Below, piece by piece: positions 51,982 to 63,393 of a stretch of 64,000 nt of DNA. Under the pieces are notes generated by a model. That model did no database searches and was not told the origin of the DNA. It was given only the letters and a program-made list of their open reading frames with translations. Each line of letters opens with the position of its first letter. Position 1 is the first letter of the stretch. The position numbers were made by a program, and so were the translations under genes. This DNA is from Neoarius graeffei (taxonomy: Eukaryota; Chordata; Actinopteri; Siluriformes; Ariidae), in assembly GCF_027579695.1 (NCBI RefSeq), contig NC_083570.1, positions 3,875,001 through 3,939,000 of the forward strand, in the 5' to 3' direction.

Positions 51982-52208
51982 CCCCGACCGCCCCGCGATG
52001 TTGCAGAGGCGTGTCAACCAAGACAGCCCCACAACATCCAGAGACTTGAGATACTCATGGCAGATCTCATCCACCCCCCCGGTGCCTTGCCACCGAGGAG
52101 CTTGCAAACCACCTCAGTGACTTCGGCTTGGGTAATGGACGAGTCCACCTCTGAGTCATCAGCCTCAGTCTCCTCAGTGGAAGACATGACGGTGGGATTG
52201 AGGAGATC
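51982..52208 (-). mobile_element. Rex3 internal fragment, first half
   Basis: Corresponds to 11242-11469 of the full Rex3 copy (text CCGACCGCC to GGGATTGAGGAGATC), part of the linker and reverse transcriptase. It contains neither end of Rex3. The second half is 56616-56939, after an L2 insertion. Confidence 0.9.
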
Positions 52209-52320
52209 AAATCAAATCAAATCAAATCAAATCAAATTTATTTGTACAGCGCTTTTAACAATAAACATTGTCGCAAAGCTGCTTTACAGAATTTGAACGA
52301 CTTAAAACATGAGCTAATTA

Positions 52321-55050
52321 GGGCCCGAGCCCTATAGGGCGAAGGCCCTATTGTTCTTGTAAGAGTTCACTATTATTATTCTTCCGTCTTCTTCTTCTTC
52401 TTTATTTTTCTCCGCTGTTGGGCCATTTTCGGGGCGCTTGCCATGGGCGAAAACGCACCAAATTTGGCACCAGTTCCGAGAATTGCCACCGCTACTCAGA
52501 ACCAAAAGCCCAAACTTGGCCGGGGCTCAGGGCCTCTATAGCGCCCCCTAAGTCGTTGTGATTTTGGCCTCCCGCTTTAAGGTGCCTGGGTGCCGTGTAG
52601 TTTGTAGTAGTGGCATGCCATTTGGTACACATATGTATCTCACTAAGCCGGACAAAAATGTATTGCCAATGCATTAGCCACGCCCAACAGGAAGTGAGGT
52701 AATTTCACTTTTGTGCGAAATGCATGGCCACGAAGACGGCGCAACTCCTCCTGGACCGTTCATAGGAATGTCACCAAAATTGATACACATCATCTACAGA
52801 CATGGCTGACAAAAGTTACTAAATACGTTTCACGTAGGGTAAACCGTTCAGAAGTTATACGTCAGTCAATTTTCGATGCAAAATTTTACATGCTTAAAAA
52901 TTCATAACAAATCTTCTGATTGCTCAAAACTGCTCATACTTCACACGCAAATCACTCATTGGGCTTCTGACATGTTACCCAATTTCTGTGATATTTCGCC
53001 ACTGGGGGCGCTATTTTTGGGCAAAAAATCCAATCTTTCCTCAAATTCGGTCAAACTTCACGGCCACCCTCTTACTACCTCCCATGTCATGTATACCACT
53101 TTTTGGGAATTTTCGTCCATGGGGGGCGCTGTTTTTGGCCGACACAATTGCTCCAAAACGGGTTTTTGTTAAATAATTCCATAATGCTTTCCCTTCACAC
53201 CACTACCTTGTGATAGTACGTTGCTGTTGTAGACACTTATTTTTCCAACTCATAATCGCTCATGTACAGCATAGCGCCACCTACTGACATGGGAAAAACC
53301 AAAAAATTTATTCTTCAAAAATCTATATCTCATCTTCTATTTACTCAATTGTCATCAAACTTCATACCCAAACTCTTCATAGCTCACCTGACATATACAC
53401 CAAATTTTGTGCACTTTCGCCCCTGGGGGTGCTGGTTATGGCAAAAATGATATTGCAGCTTCTGATTTGTCAAACTTGGCAAGCAAACTCTTTACAAGAC
53501 CCTTATTGGGGCGCTTGCCATGGTCGACAACGCACGAAATTTGGCTCCTTTTTCTTAGACTGCCACCGCTACTGAGAACCAGAAGCCCAGATCCAGCCGG
53601 GCCTCAGGGCCTCTTTAGCGCCCCCTAAGTCGTTGTGATTTTGGCCTCCCGCATAAAGGTGCCTGGGTGCCATGTAGTTTGTAGTAGTGGCATGCCATTT
53701 GGGACGCATATGTATCTCCCTAAGCCGGACAAAAATGTAATGCCAATGCATTAGCCACGCCCAACAGGAAGTGAGGTAATTTCACTTTTGTGCGAAATGC
53801 ATGGCCACGAAGACGGCGCAACTCCTCCTAGGCCGTTCATAGGAATGTCACCAAAATTGATAGCCTTCATCTACAGACATGGCTGACAAAAGTTACTAAA
53901 TACGTTTCACGTAGGATAAGCCGTTCAGAAGTTATACGTCAATCAATTTTCAATGCAAAATTTTACATGCTTAAAAATTCATAACAAATCTTCTAATTGC
54001 TCAAAACTGCTCATACTTCACACGCAAATCACTCATTGGGCTTCTGACATGCTACCCAATTTCTGTGATATTTCGCCACTGGGGGCGCTATTTTTGGGCA
54101 AAAATTCCAATCTTTCCTCAAATTTGGTCAAACTTCACGGCCACCCTCTTACTACCTCCCATGTCATGTATACCACTTTTTGGGAATTTTCGTCCATGTG
54201 GGGCGCTGTTTTTGGCCGACGCAATTGCTCCAAAACGGGTTTTTGGTAAATAATTCCATAATGCTTTTCCTTCACACCACTACCTTGTGAGAGTATGTTG
54301 CTGTTGTAGACACTTATTTTTCCAACTCATAATCGCTCATGTACAGCATAGCGCCACCTACTGACATGGGAAAAACCAAAACATTTATTCTTCAAAAATC
54401 AATATCTCATCTTCTATTTACTCAATCTTGATCAAACTTGATACGCACACTCTTAACAGGTCACCTGACATATCTCCCAAATTTTGCGAACTTTTGCCAC
54501 TGGGGGCGCTGTTTTCAGGCAACAATTTTTATCTCGGCTTCTGATTGGTCAAACTTGATCAAACTTCACACAACAACTCTTCATAGGTCCCTTGACATGT
54601 ATACCAAATTTGGTGAACTTTCACCACTGGGGGCGCTCATTGCGCTGTAGCAGTTGCAGGAGAGGTGTTTACAATCATGAGGCACCAGGAGTATGTTGTT
54701 TTGGTTGCCTTAAACACACATGACTTGTGGGGGATGGGTAGGCAGTCGGGAGCAAGTGTTGTAGCTTTACATACAGACTAATAGATGTCTAACAGAAGAC
54801 AATCCTATGTAGCTATAGCTTGGTGACTGATGAGGTAAATACATTAATTTGGTTGGGAAGCCATGGCATAAAATGTTCTGTCCATGACAACATCTCAGCG
54901 CACCATGTACTCTGTGTCCAATTCTGTGCTTTGTCGCCATTGTGGGAGTAATGTCTCTTGCCGAAGAAGCTGTGGAAGGTTTTTCGCGGGGACGCATGCC
55001 CCCGCCCCCCTTGGCCGCTGGCGCGAGGGCCCGTCGAGGCCGCTTGCGGC
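52321..55050. repeat. GGGCCCGAGC-type repeat containing a ~1.07-kb direct tandem
   Basis: Starts GGGCCCGAGCCCTATAGGGC and ends GCCGCTTGCGGCTTTAATTT, termini of a very common fish repeat. Inside, two units of about 1.07 kb (from 52432 and from 53510) are near identical. Each repeats shorter blocks with CTGGGGGCGCT. Frames in it are chance products. Confidence 0.75.
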
Positions 55051-56078
55051 TTTAATTTTATCCCTAATCTATCCCCAATGAGCAAGCCTGTGGCGACGGT
55101 GGCAAGGAAAAACTCCCTCAGACGACATGAGGAAGAAACCTCGAGAGGAACCAGACTCAAAAGGGAACCCATCCTCATTTGGGCAACAACAGACAGCCTG
55201 ACTATAATATTAACAGTTTTAACAGGTATAACCCTCAACTGTCCTCATGCGGCCGTCCTTCACAGGAGTGGGGCGATAAAACTCCGACCAGACACAGGGC
55301 ACCAGGATGGATCAAGCAGGTCCGAGGGGCAGAAGAGGCCAGCATCCCAATCCCAGGCCCAACATGTAACCCAGAGGGACAGATGGGGGGGGGAGAGAGA
55401 GAGAGAGAGAGAAAGAAAACACGTTGTTAGGTATGCCCTAAAAATGACAAGTATTAAATCTGTGTGGTAGGCTCATCAGGCATAACACACAATGGCATGT
55501 TAATATGGTAAAATATATCATGACCTGCTCTGGCTGGATGCTTGATTGGGTGATGGGAGCACACTCCTCAGCAATGATGAGATGCAGATGGGACCCTTAG
55601 GGCTGGCCAAGACAATTCAGTTACATTTCACCGGGTCTGGGACATGCGACAGAATGTCTGACGGCCGATTCCCTGCAGGCTACGATAGCCAGTCGAGGTG
55701 TCCACCGTCTCCACCAAAAGATTTCCTGTTGACTCCATGTAACTCAGAGGGACAGATTTGGGGTGGGGGGGAGGGAAAGAAAACACAGGTGTTTAGGTAT
55801 GCCCAATGTCACTTGAATAAGTAGGAACAGTATACATATTGCACCGAGTGCAAGCAGGGACTCCGGCAACTAACTATGACAGCATAACTAAAAGGAGAGA
55901 GCCAGAAGGTAACACAGGCATGAGGGAGGCCCAGGACATAAAGCAGCCAGCCACCACACCGTCAACAAACTCGAGTGAGCAAGCGAGTGGGGACTGACAG
56001 CATCCATACATCCCAGTTTACCAAAACACTCTATGTCTGAGGACCCTCCAGATCTACTCCTTTACCTCATAAACACCA
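55051..56078 (-). other. L2 3' untranslated region
   Basis: Non-coding sequence between the nested repeat and the L2 stop. It contains GGAAAAACTCCCTCAGACGA and CCTCGAGAGGAACCAGACTC, common in fish L2 3' regions, plus a (GA)n run at 55388-55411. Confidence 0.55.
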
Positions 56079-56615
56079 TTAACAAAAGGCTTGACTAAAC
56101 AGATATGTTTTCAGCCTAGACTTAAATGCTGAGACTGTGTCTGATTCCCGAACATTACTTGGAAGGCTGTTCCATAACAGTGGGGCTTTGTAAGAAAAGG
56201 CTCTGCCCCCTGATGTAGCTTTCACTATACGAGGTACCAGCAGATAGCCTGCACCTTTTGATCTAAGTAGGCGTGGTGGGTCATAGAGGAGCAGAAGTTC
56301 ACTCAGGTACTGTGGTGCGAGACCATTTAGTGCTTTAAAGGTCAATAGTAGTATTTTATAATCAATACGAAATTTGATTGGGAGCCAATGCAGTGTGGAT
56401 AAGACAGGCGTGATGTGGTCATATTTTCTAGTTCTAGTAAGGACTCTTGCTGCTGCATTTTGAACTAACTGGAGCTTGTTTATGCACTTATTGGAACATC
56501 CAGACAGTAAGGCATTACAATAATCCAACCTGGAGGTAACGAAAGCATGGACTAGTTTTTCTGCATCATGCAATGACATTAAATTTCTTATCTTTGCAAT
56601 ATTTCTGAGATGAAA
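56079..56615 (-). pseudogene. L2 LINE ORF2 C-terminus (5'-truncated)
   Basis: About 178 codons: LMSLHDAEKLVHAFVTSRLD, YCNALLSGCSNKCINKLQLV, QNAAARVLTRTRKYDHITPV, LHWLPIKFRIDYKILLLTFK, APLLWNSLPSNVRESDTVSA and the end LKTYLFSQAFC. These blocks are standard for the end of L2-clade reverse transcriptase proteins. The catalytic core is missing because the insertion is 5'-truncated at 56615, where the frame happens to run on into antisense-to-plus Rex3 codons up to 56897. Confidence 0.88.
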
Positions 56616-56939
56616 GAGGAGATCCTCAAAGTATTCCTTCCACCGCCCGACAATGTCCCCAGTCGAGGTCAACAGCTCCCCACCTGCACTGTAAACAGTG
56701 TTGGCAGAGTACAGCTTCCCCCTCCTGAGGCGCCGGACGGTTTGCCAGAATTTCTTCGAGGCCGACCGATAGTCCTTCTCCATGGCCTCCCCGAACTCCT
56801 CCCAGTTCCGAGTTTTTGCCTCCGCAACTGCCCGAGCTGCAGCACGCCTGGCCTGCCGATACCCGTCGGCTGCCTCAGGAGTCCCGGAGGTCAACATGGC
56901 CCGATAGGACTCCTTCTTCAGCTTGACGGCATCCCTTAC
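56616..56939 (-). mobile_element. Rex3 internal fragment, second half
   Basis: Continues 52208 after the L2 target duplication. It encodes AADGYRQARRAAARAVAEAK, EEFGEAMEKDYRSASKKFWQ and GRWKEYFEDLL, matching 11461-11784 of the full copy. It stops inside the element at the boundary with the right 627-bp duplicate. Confidence 0.9.
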
Positions 56940-57566
56940 TGAACTGAATCTTGTGTTAATTATTTTTATTTCAGTTGTTTTCCATGTGTGTGAATGTGTA
57001 TGAGGAGAAAATTAGTAGCAGAAGTGGAGTAAAGTCTTTAACTGAGTTTATAAAACACTATAAAGCACAAACAAATCTCCAAACTTTTATTGACTGCATT
57101 TTCATTTCTATCATTACAATGAGCTCTTTATAAATCTTAAAGATACAAAACATGTTTTTTTCCCTTTTCACTGGATATCAAGTCAATTATTCTTTTTTCT
57201 GTGTTTTAATTATATTTAAAACTTCCAATCAAATCCATTTTAGTAAAATGTAGAGCTGCAACTGCTGATTATTCTGATATTCAATTCATCTGTCAACTAT
57301 TTTTCATTAATTGATTTGTTTATTCATTTTTAATACAACAATATGTAAAATATATATTTGCAGCATTTTAATCAGCTCTAGTACAGAACTCTTTCTGAAC
57401 TTGGCTGAATTAAATAACAGTTCACTAACTACAATACAACCTGACTGACATTTATCAGATAGTCTCTAACAGGATCAGAATATTATCAAGTGCTCACATC
57501 AGCCAAATGAGCCATTCAGACTAATGCAAGGTGAGATTATTATATACAATGTTTCCAGAAATGTTT
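56940..57566 (+). repeat. 627-bp direct duplication, right copy
   Basis: Partner of 51355-51981, in the same orientation, immediately after the Rex3 fragment. Confidence 0.9.
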
Positions 57567-58284
57567 GTAGATTGTAAAATATAAATTAAAAGAGAATGTG
57601 ATTCTTTGCAAATCATGGAAATGCTGTATTTCATTGAAAATAGTACAAAGACAACATATCAAATGTTGATGCAGAGAATTTTTTTGTTTATTTTTTAAAT
57701 ATACACTCATTTAGAATTTGATGCAAGCAACGCGTTTCAAGAAAGTTCCAGAAAGAACGGGGCATGTTTACCACTGTGTTCCATCACCTCTACTTTTAAC
57801 AACACTCTGTAAATGTTTGGGAACTGAAGAGACTGCTGTCGTTTTGGAAGTGAAATGTTGTCCCATTCTTCCCTGATATATACTTTCAGTTGCTCCTTCA
57901 TCAAGTTTTCTGTTTTGTTTAATCTGCGCCAGATGTTTTCAGTGGGAGACAGATCTGGATTTCAGGCAGGCCAGTTTAGCACCCATACTCTTTTATGACT
58001 GAGCCATGCAGTTGTAATCCATGCAGAATGCGGTTTGACTTTGACTTGCTGAAATAAGCCAGGCATTCCCTGAACAAGACATCATCTGGATGTTGCTCCA
58101 AAAACTGTAAATATAATTCAGCATTAATGGTGCCTGCCCAGATGTGCACTCTACCCATGCCATGTGCACTAATGCACCCACATACCATCATAGATGCTGG
58201 CTTTTGAACTGTGCACTGATAACAAGCTGGATGGACAGTCCCTATACTCTTTAGCCTGGAGGATGCAGTGTCAATGATTTTCAT
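57567..58284 (-). mobile_element. Tc1-like fragment with transposase C-terminal half
   Basis: Minus-strand blocks VQKPASMMVCGCISAHGMGR, HIWAGTINAELYLQFLEQHP and ECLAYFSKSKSNRILHGLQL are from the second half of a Tc1 transposase (third family in this window). The left flank shows ACAACATATCAAATGTTGAT, a subterminal Tc1 motif shared with 13600 and 29510. N-terminal half and right terminus are absent. Confidence 0.72.
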
Positions 58285-59879
58285 TTGTGAAAAAGTTACT
58301 GAAGAGGCAACATTGCTGTGAGAATCACTTATTCACAATCTCCCTTTTCTACAACAGCAACTCTGACAGAAGTACAGCTACAGTTATAACATGTGTATAC
58401 ACTCATTCTAATGAGTTAGCATTTCTACATTTACAGCTCATTCATCAGGACTTACACAGAGAAAACGCCACACCACATAATCTAGGACAACGAATAAACA
58501 GATCAAAAATGTGTAATTTAACAAAGAAAATCTAATTACTTTTTTTAAAAAGTGGATATTCTGCAGTTGCTGCACACCCACCCCTCTTCTAAAGGGGATG
58601 AGGTGCAGTGGGTGAAGATGTTCCACCAAAAGCAAGAGTTTTTTCATTAACTTGGCTATTCGTGCATAAAAATGCTTTTTATCTTTCTTGAGCCCCAACT
58701 CACAAATCTAAGCTTGAAGGTTGATTATATATATGGTAATTACATTTTAAGCTTGGGTTTTATAAAGCTCATGAGCTGACATCGTTCCTGCTTAGAATTA
58801 TGACTAGGATACAATCAATCTCAGAATTCCAAACATGACTTGAAAAGGGGGTCCATTTCAGTATTACGAACTTTTCTGGATAACAAACTATTTGGACGTC
58901 CCCCAAGGACTTGATTAACGCGGGGTTGTAGTGTGTTTTATTTTTATATAGTGTGACCTTAAAATGTTGTTCTGTTCTGGCTTTATTACTGTTTATTAGT
59001 TATTTAATGAGAGGCTGCTGAATATGAAACAAATAGAAATTTATTATGCTAAAGTCATGAGAGATCATTTTCTTTTTAAAATTTGAGTTTCTTGTCTGAC
59101 AGTTAATTTTTAACATTCCCTTTTTAAAAGTAGACGGCCTTTTGATTTCATAAAATCGCTGAAATTTAGTTCTCTCTCAAATTTGGTCATTGTGATATAT
59201 GGTTATTTCTGTAATATATATATATAAACCCAGGCCATTTTGTGGCTGGTAAGTTATTTATTTTGAGGGGATTCCTCGCAAATAATGTGCAAGAAATCAC
59301 TCGCTTCGCGCAGTCAAGCAGACAGAGGAAGTCCAGTGTGCGCCTGCGCAGGTTTTCATTGACCATGCACTGACCCAGTTACGTCATTTTGCCATGAGAT
59401 GATGAGCTAATCTCAATAATATTCACATTGCAACTTCAGTATTCAAGTTGTGACAGAAAATATGATGGAGCCAGTGGACCCTACACCTCAAATGCTGGTT
59501 AGTCTGTTTCTCCCTATCGTAAATATTGTAATTAGTGAAGAACATGCTGCAATTAGCTTGAATATGTATCTTTCTGAGGCGAACTTGAACCTGGTCACTC
59601 ATCTTGTTGAAGTCCTTTTTTCACTGAGTGTATTCTAGCCAATTATTCAGAACAAAAATTATGTATTGATTTCACAATGTAAATATTATTCCCGTGCATT
59701 AGATAGTTTACGTAGAAGATTCTTTTTTTATCATTGCGATGGTGAAGACCGCTGAGCAAAAATGTGTGTAATTAGGCTATGCACCTATATTGCACAACTT
59801 CTGGTGAACAACCTCTCGATTCACTATCATACTGTGCAGTTTATTTCATTGAGCAAGACAGTATACGGTTCTTTTTCAC
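58285..59879. other. Intergenic; includes the empty SINE site and a B/C flank
   Basis: 58285-58919: nothing recognised. 58920-59130 is the SINE-free paralog of 4336-4515/4893-4945. 59130-59640: nothing recognised. 59640-59879 is an inverted copy of 36841-37105. Confidence 0.55.
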
Positions 59880-60138
59880 TGTGGCAGCGAAGGCGTGGTC
59901 AAGCACCGGTTTGTGAATGGCATGCAAGCCTGGTGAAGGTGCTATGTGTGTGTGTGTGTGTGTGTAGTGTGAATTTCTTCCCCTGGCTGAAATCACGTTG
60001 GTGCAGTGGCACACAGTTTATTTTGAACCTGCTAAAAAGCGTGTTTTGTGTTAAGTGACAGTTTAAAAAATAAAAACTAAAGTGACATTGAGCCCACCTG
60101 CCTGTTTCAGTGTTCACTATATAAGCGAAGCCGTTACA
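59880..60138 (+). repeat. Solo LTR downstream of finTRIM C
   Basis: Starts TGTGGCAGCGAAGGCGTGGT and ends GCCGTTACA, flanked by TTCAC and TTCAT. It is the counterpart of 36596-36840 in the inverted duplicate and contains a (GT)n run. Confidence 0.83.
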
Positions 60139-60699
60139 TTCATCTTTTTGATTTTTGTATTTGCTCATGTTTTTGCCAAACGTAGTGATCAGAAGTAATA
60201 GCTTTTGGAATATGAACCCTCCACTACATTTGTAATGCCACTAATACACTTTCCTAAACTCGACTTTTGTATAACCTCGTGAATTTCCTGTATAACCCAC
60301 CCGTTTCAGACATGAGCCCGAGTAGAGAAAAAAATCTTTAAAGTTTGATTGAAGGAGTGACAGGATGTCTGATCTGTTCTCTCAGGTTGCAAATTTGCAT
60401 CCCACAACAGGGAAACCCTGCCATGTTATGCATGACATAGCATCTTGGATTAGGTCACGGTGAGGCAAGAAAAAAATGGCAGAGAATTTAGGGCCACATG
60501 GCTCGAAATTCATTAATTGTTCTTTTAGGGAAAAAAAGTAATAAAATTTGAAGTCCGAGTTTCGAATTCAGTAGCATTCGGTCCACTAAAAAAGAATTGG
60601 GTGTCAGGGAAAATTATTTTTATGGCTTAAATTAAAAAAAAATCTGAGAGGCAGTCTACCTTTAATTATTATACATTTACATTATACATGCTTTAACTT
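60139..60699. other. Flank shared (inverted) with 36180-36595
   Basis: Non-coding. It contains GGTGAGGCAAGAAAAAAATG and AAAAAGAATTGGGTGTCAGG, the reverse complements of gene B downstream sequence. Confidence 0.65.
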
Positions 60700-61072
60700 A
60701 GGGGCGGCACAGTGGTGTAGTGGTTAGTGTCGTCGCCTCACTGCAAGAAGGTCCTGGGTTCGAGCCCCGGGGCCGGCGAGGGCCTTTCTGTGTGGAGTTT
60801 GCATGTTCTCCCTGTGTCCACGTGGGTTTCCTCTGGGTGCTCCGGTTTCCCCCACAGTCCAAAGACATGCAGGTTAGGTTAACTGGTGACTCTAAATTGA
60901 GCGTAGGTGTGAATGTGAGTGTGAATGGTTGTCTGTGTCTATGTGTCAGCCCTGTGATGACCTGGCGACTTGTCCAGGGTGTACCCCGCCTCTCGCCCGT
61001 AGTCAGCTGGGATAGGCTCCAGCTTGCCTGCGACCCTGTAGAAGGATAAAGCGGCTAGAGATAATGAGATGA
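60700..61072 (+). repeat. tRNA-headed SINE, copy 7
   Basis: Complete copy GGGGCGGCACAGTGGTGTAG to GATAATGAGATGAGATG. The 13-bp target duplication ATGCTTTAACTTA is present on both sides. It is absent from gene B's equivalent site. Confidence 0.88.
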
Positions 61073-61209
61073 GATGCTTTAACTTAAATAATAAAGTGAC
61101 TGTTTTTTGTCCAGCTGGATTGTGTTCGAATAAAACAGACGATTGACCAACAACGTGGCAACGTGCAGGAATTTTACATAAAAAAGAAAAAAAAACACAC
61201 TTTTTTTTA

Positions 61210-62669
61210 CTATGGATCACACAATCTCACAGTAGAACCAGAAAACCAGTAGAACGCTAACCCAGAAACTTTGAAGAACCCAAACCCAGCGTATAGAGTC
61301 TGAGTGAATGTGGTGTGGACTCTGTGGAGGAGCTTCATCGTGTCAGAGACGCTGTAGAAGGACAGAGTTCCTGCACTGTGATCCACATACACTCCTATTC
61401 TGGAGGGGGATGGAACTCTGAGATCAGTCTTAATGTTGTTGTGCCAGAAAGAAAGAGAAGAAGAAAAACACCACAGACTCCAGAACTGATTGTTGCCTCC
61501 AAACCCACACTCATTACCCAGTCCTTTCCTGCTGATGTCTTTATATGAGACTGATATGGACACACCACCAGCACCGCTCCACTCCACCTCCCAGTAACAG
61601 CGTCCACACACACTCTCCTTACACAACACCTGCTCCCAGGAATCAAATCTCTCTGGATGATCAGAGTAACGCTGCTCTCTCCCACTGTTTCTCACCTCTC
61701 TTTTCTTCTCAGACAGAATGAGGCGACGATGTGCCGTGTTGGGATCCAGAGTCAGATAACAGAAATCTAAAATAAAAGAGAGAAACAAACTGAACTGTGT
61801 GAACATGTTGGGTTTAATTCACACAGTATATTTATATGAAGTGTGTGTGTGTCTGTGTTAGATGTACATTTCAGAAACTCTTCTCTGCTCTGTGGTTCTG
61901 GTTCTGAAATGATCTGAACTGCTGCAGCTGTGGAGAGAAAAATGGAAACATGAGTTTGTGTAAAAGATGGAAAGAGTTTAAAGTGATCCAGTCAGTTTAT
62001 TCATTTTAAATCAGTGTTTTAGTTCGAAGTGTCGGGTGAATAAAGTGTCTGCAGAAAAGAAAGCAGGAGCATCGCTAAGAAATAACACATCACTGTGTTT
62101 CTCCAGCAGGAACAGCTCCTCTTACCATGTGGAGGGATTTTGTTGAATTCCTCCTCACAGAATTCCTCGAGTCTCTTTTTCAGATCTGAGAGAGAATTCC
62201 TCACTCCATCAAATGAGAGATGTTGATGGACAGTGACGCTGGATGTGTGAAATGATGGTCTGTTCAATGGAGGAGAGCGACGTCCAGAAGCTAAAACCTA
62301 CAGAAAGCAAATGAAATGTAAAACCCACTTGTGATGTCAGACAGGGACATTTATTGTTCCCTTAATGAGAGGTGTTTTAGAGAGTGTGTGAGGAACAGCT
62401 GGCTCTGTAGATCAGACAGTGAGTGTTACCTGGAGGAAATGGATGTGATCGTGTGTGTGTGAAAGCTGCTCCAGCTCAGTGACTCTCCTCTGAAGATCAG
62501 CAATCTCCTGCTCCAGTTGCTCCAGGAGTCATTCAGCTCGACTCAGTTCAGCCTTCTCCTGATCTCTGATCAGCTCCGTCACCTCCCAGCCCTTTTTCTC
62601 CATGGAGCTGATCAGCTCAGTAAAGATCCTCTCACTGTCCTCCACTGCTGTCTGTGCACTGAGCTGTTC

Positions 62670-62713
<44 letters not shown>

Positions 62714-62915
62714 GATTTAAAGCTCATCTATCATTCCCTCTCTTACTGGGACTGTAAATGACTCGTTGTCCATGTTGTGTGTGTTTCTCGGAGCAGCTCT
62801 GTCTCTGCTCACTGCTCACCTTTATAGTGTTCACAGCCTGTTTCAGCTCCTGCACCTTCTTCTGCTTCTCCTGGATTCTCTGCTGGGATTTCATCTGCTC
62901 CTCCTTTAACTCACT
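61210..62915 (-). pseudogene. finTRIM gene C, exons 2-6, nonsense codon in exon 3
   Basis: Minus-strand paralog of gene B. Exons: 62820-62915 (96 nt), 62430-62663 (234), 62126-62297 (172), 61868-61927 (60) and the B30.2 exon 61210-61766. Splice sites and phases match B; exon 5 is 6 nt longer, in frame. The B30.2 exon is intact (YLTLDPNTAHRRLILSEKKR, RIGVYVDHSAGTLSFYSVSD). In exon 3 (62529-62531) the codon that is CGA in gene B (RAERLLEQ region) is TGA, which would end the protein inside the coiled coil, before PRY-SPRY. The RING/B-box exon would lie beyond 64000. It could be a pseudogene or a gene encoding a truncated TRIM. Confidence 0.87.
62671..62712. repeat. (CA)n microsatellite in intron 2 of finTRIM C
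   Basis: About 42 bp of CA repeats just upstream (in gene sense) of exon 3. Gene B has a much shorter array at the same site. Confidence 0.92.
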
Positions 62916-63067
62916 CTGAGGACAAATAAAATACATTCAGCTTTTTATACAGTACGAGCGAACTGGTTCCATATTAATGTCAGTTCAAAGTACATTCATG
63001 TTTCTTACAGCTGTGAATGTTCTGTTCTCTGTGTGTTTTATTTTGTGTGGATTTTTTTGTTTTTTTT

Positions 63068-63278
63068 TGTGGCAATGAGGGTGTGGTCAAGCATCAGTTT
63101 GTGAACAGAGGGTGGGGCCAGGGAAGGTGAGTGGCAAATTGTTCTCACCTGTTGGTAACTCATGTGTGTGTGTGTGTGTCTGTGTGTGTGTGTGTCTGTT
63201 TTGCAAGAATGACAGAGTAGTGAAAAAAGGGGGAGAGCGAAGAGGTGGTCGTCTCCCGATTAGAGAACGCATGTATGT
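63068..63278 (+). repeat. Gmr1-like LTR, 5' part, in finTRIM C intron 1 (copy E4)
   Basis: Starts TGTGGCAATGAGGGTGTGGT; the (TG)n run at 63161-63195 lies inside. Its flank matches the flank of the LTR at 33556-33866 in gene B. It breaks off near 63278. Confidence 0.75.
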
Positions 63279-63393
63279 ACGTATATCATATTTATTGTTA
63301 ACGCTTAAAACTATTACTATGCCATTCTTGAGGTTGCAGGCATTTATAAATAAAAAGTGAGGTCATGGCTCTGCGTATCTCCTTTAAAAACTT
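63279..63393. mobile_element. Right end of the TTAA element in copy E4
   Basis: Contains GCTTAAAACTATTACTATGC and GGCTCTGCGTATCTCCTTTA, the same text as 14685-14774. The rest of that element is deleted here. Confidence 0.7.

Larger units (their letters stand above)
52209..56615 (-). mobile_element. L2-type LINE (with nested repeat) inserted in the Rex3 fragment
   Basis: GAGGAGATC flanks both sides (52200-52208 and 56616-56624). On the minus strand the element ends in a conserved L2-like 3' terminus (AAGCAGCTTTGCGACAATG, GCGCTGTACAAATAAATTTG) and a (GATTT)n tail at 52205-52240. Its coding end is 56615-56079. The long 3' part holds the GCTCGGGCCC repeat at about 52321-55050 and further non-coding DNA. 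Confidence 0.82.

Noticed and set aside
52713-54650. Paired ORFs in the 1.07-kb units (for example 52876-53172 and 53953-54249)
   Set aside because: They recur only because the units are duplicated; composition is low-complexity and the same frames are not preserved in the third partial block.
55179-55824. Plus-strand ORFs across 55179-55824 as genes
   Set aside because: They lie within the L2 3' untranslated region and include GA-repeat translation; no recognised domain.
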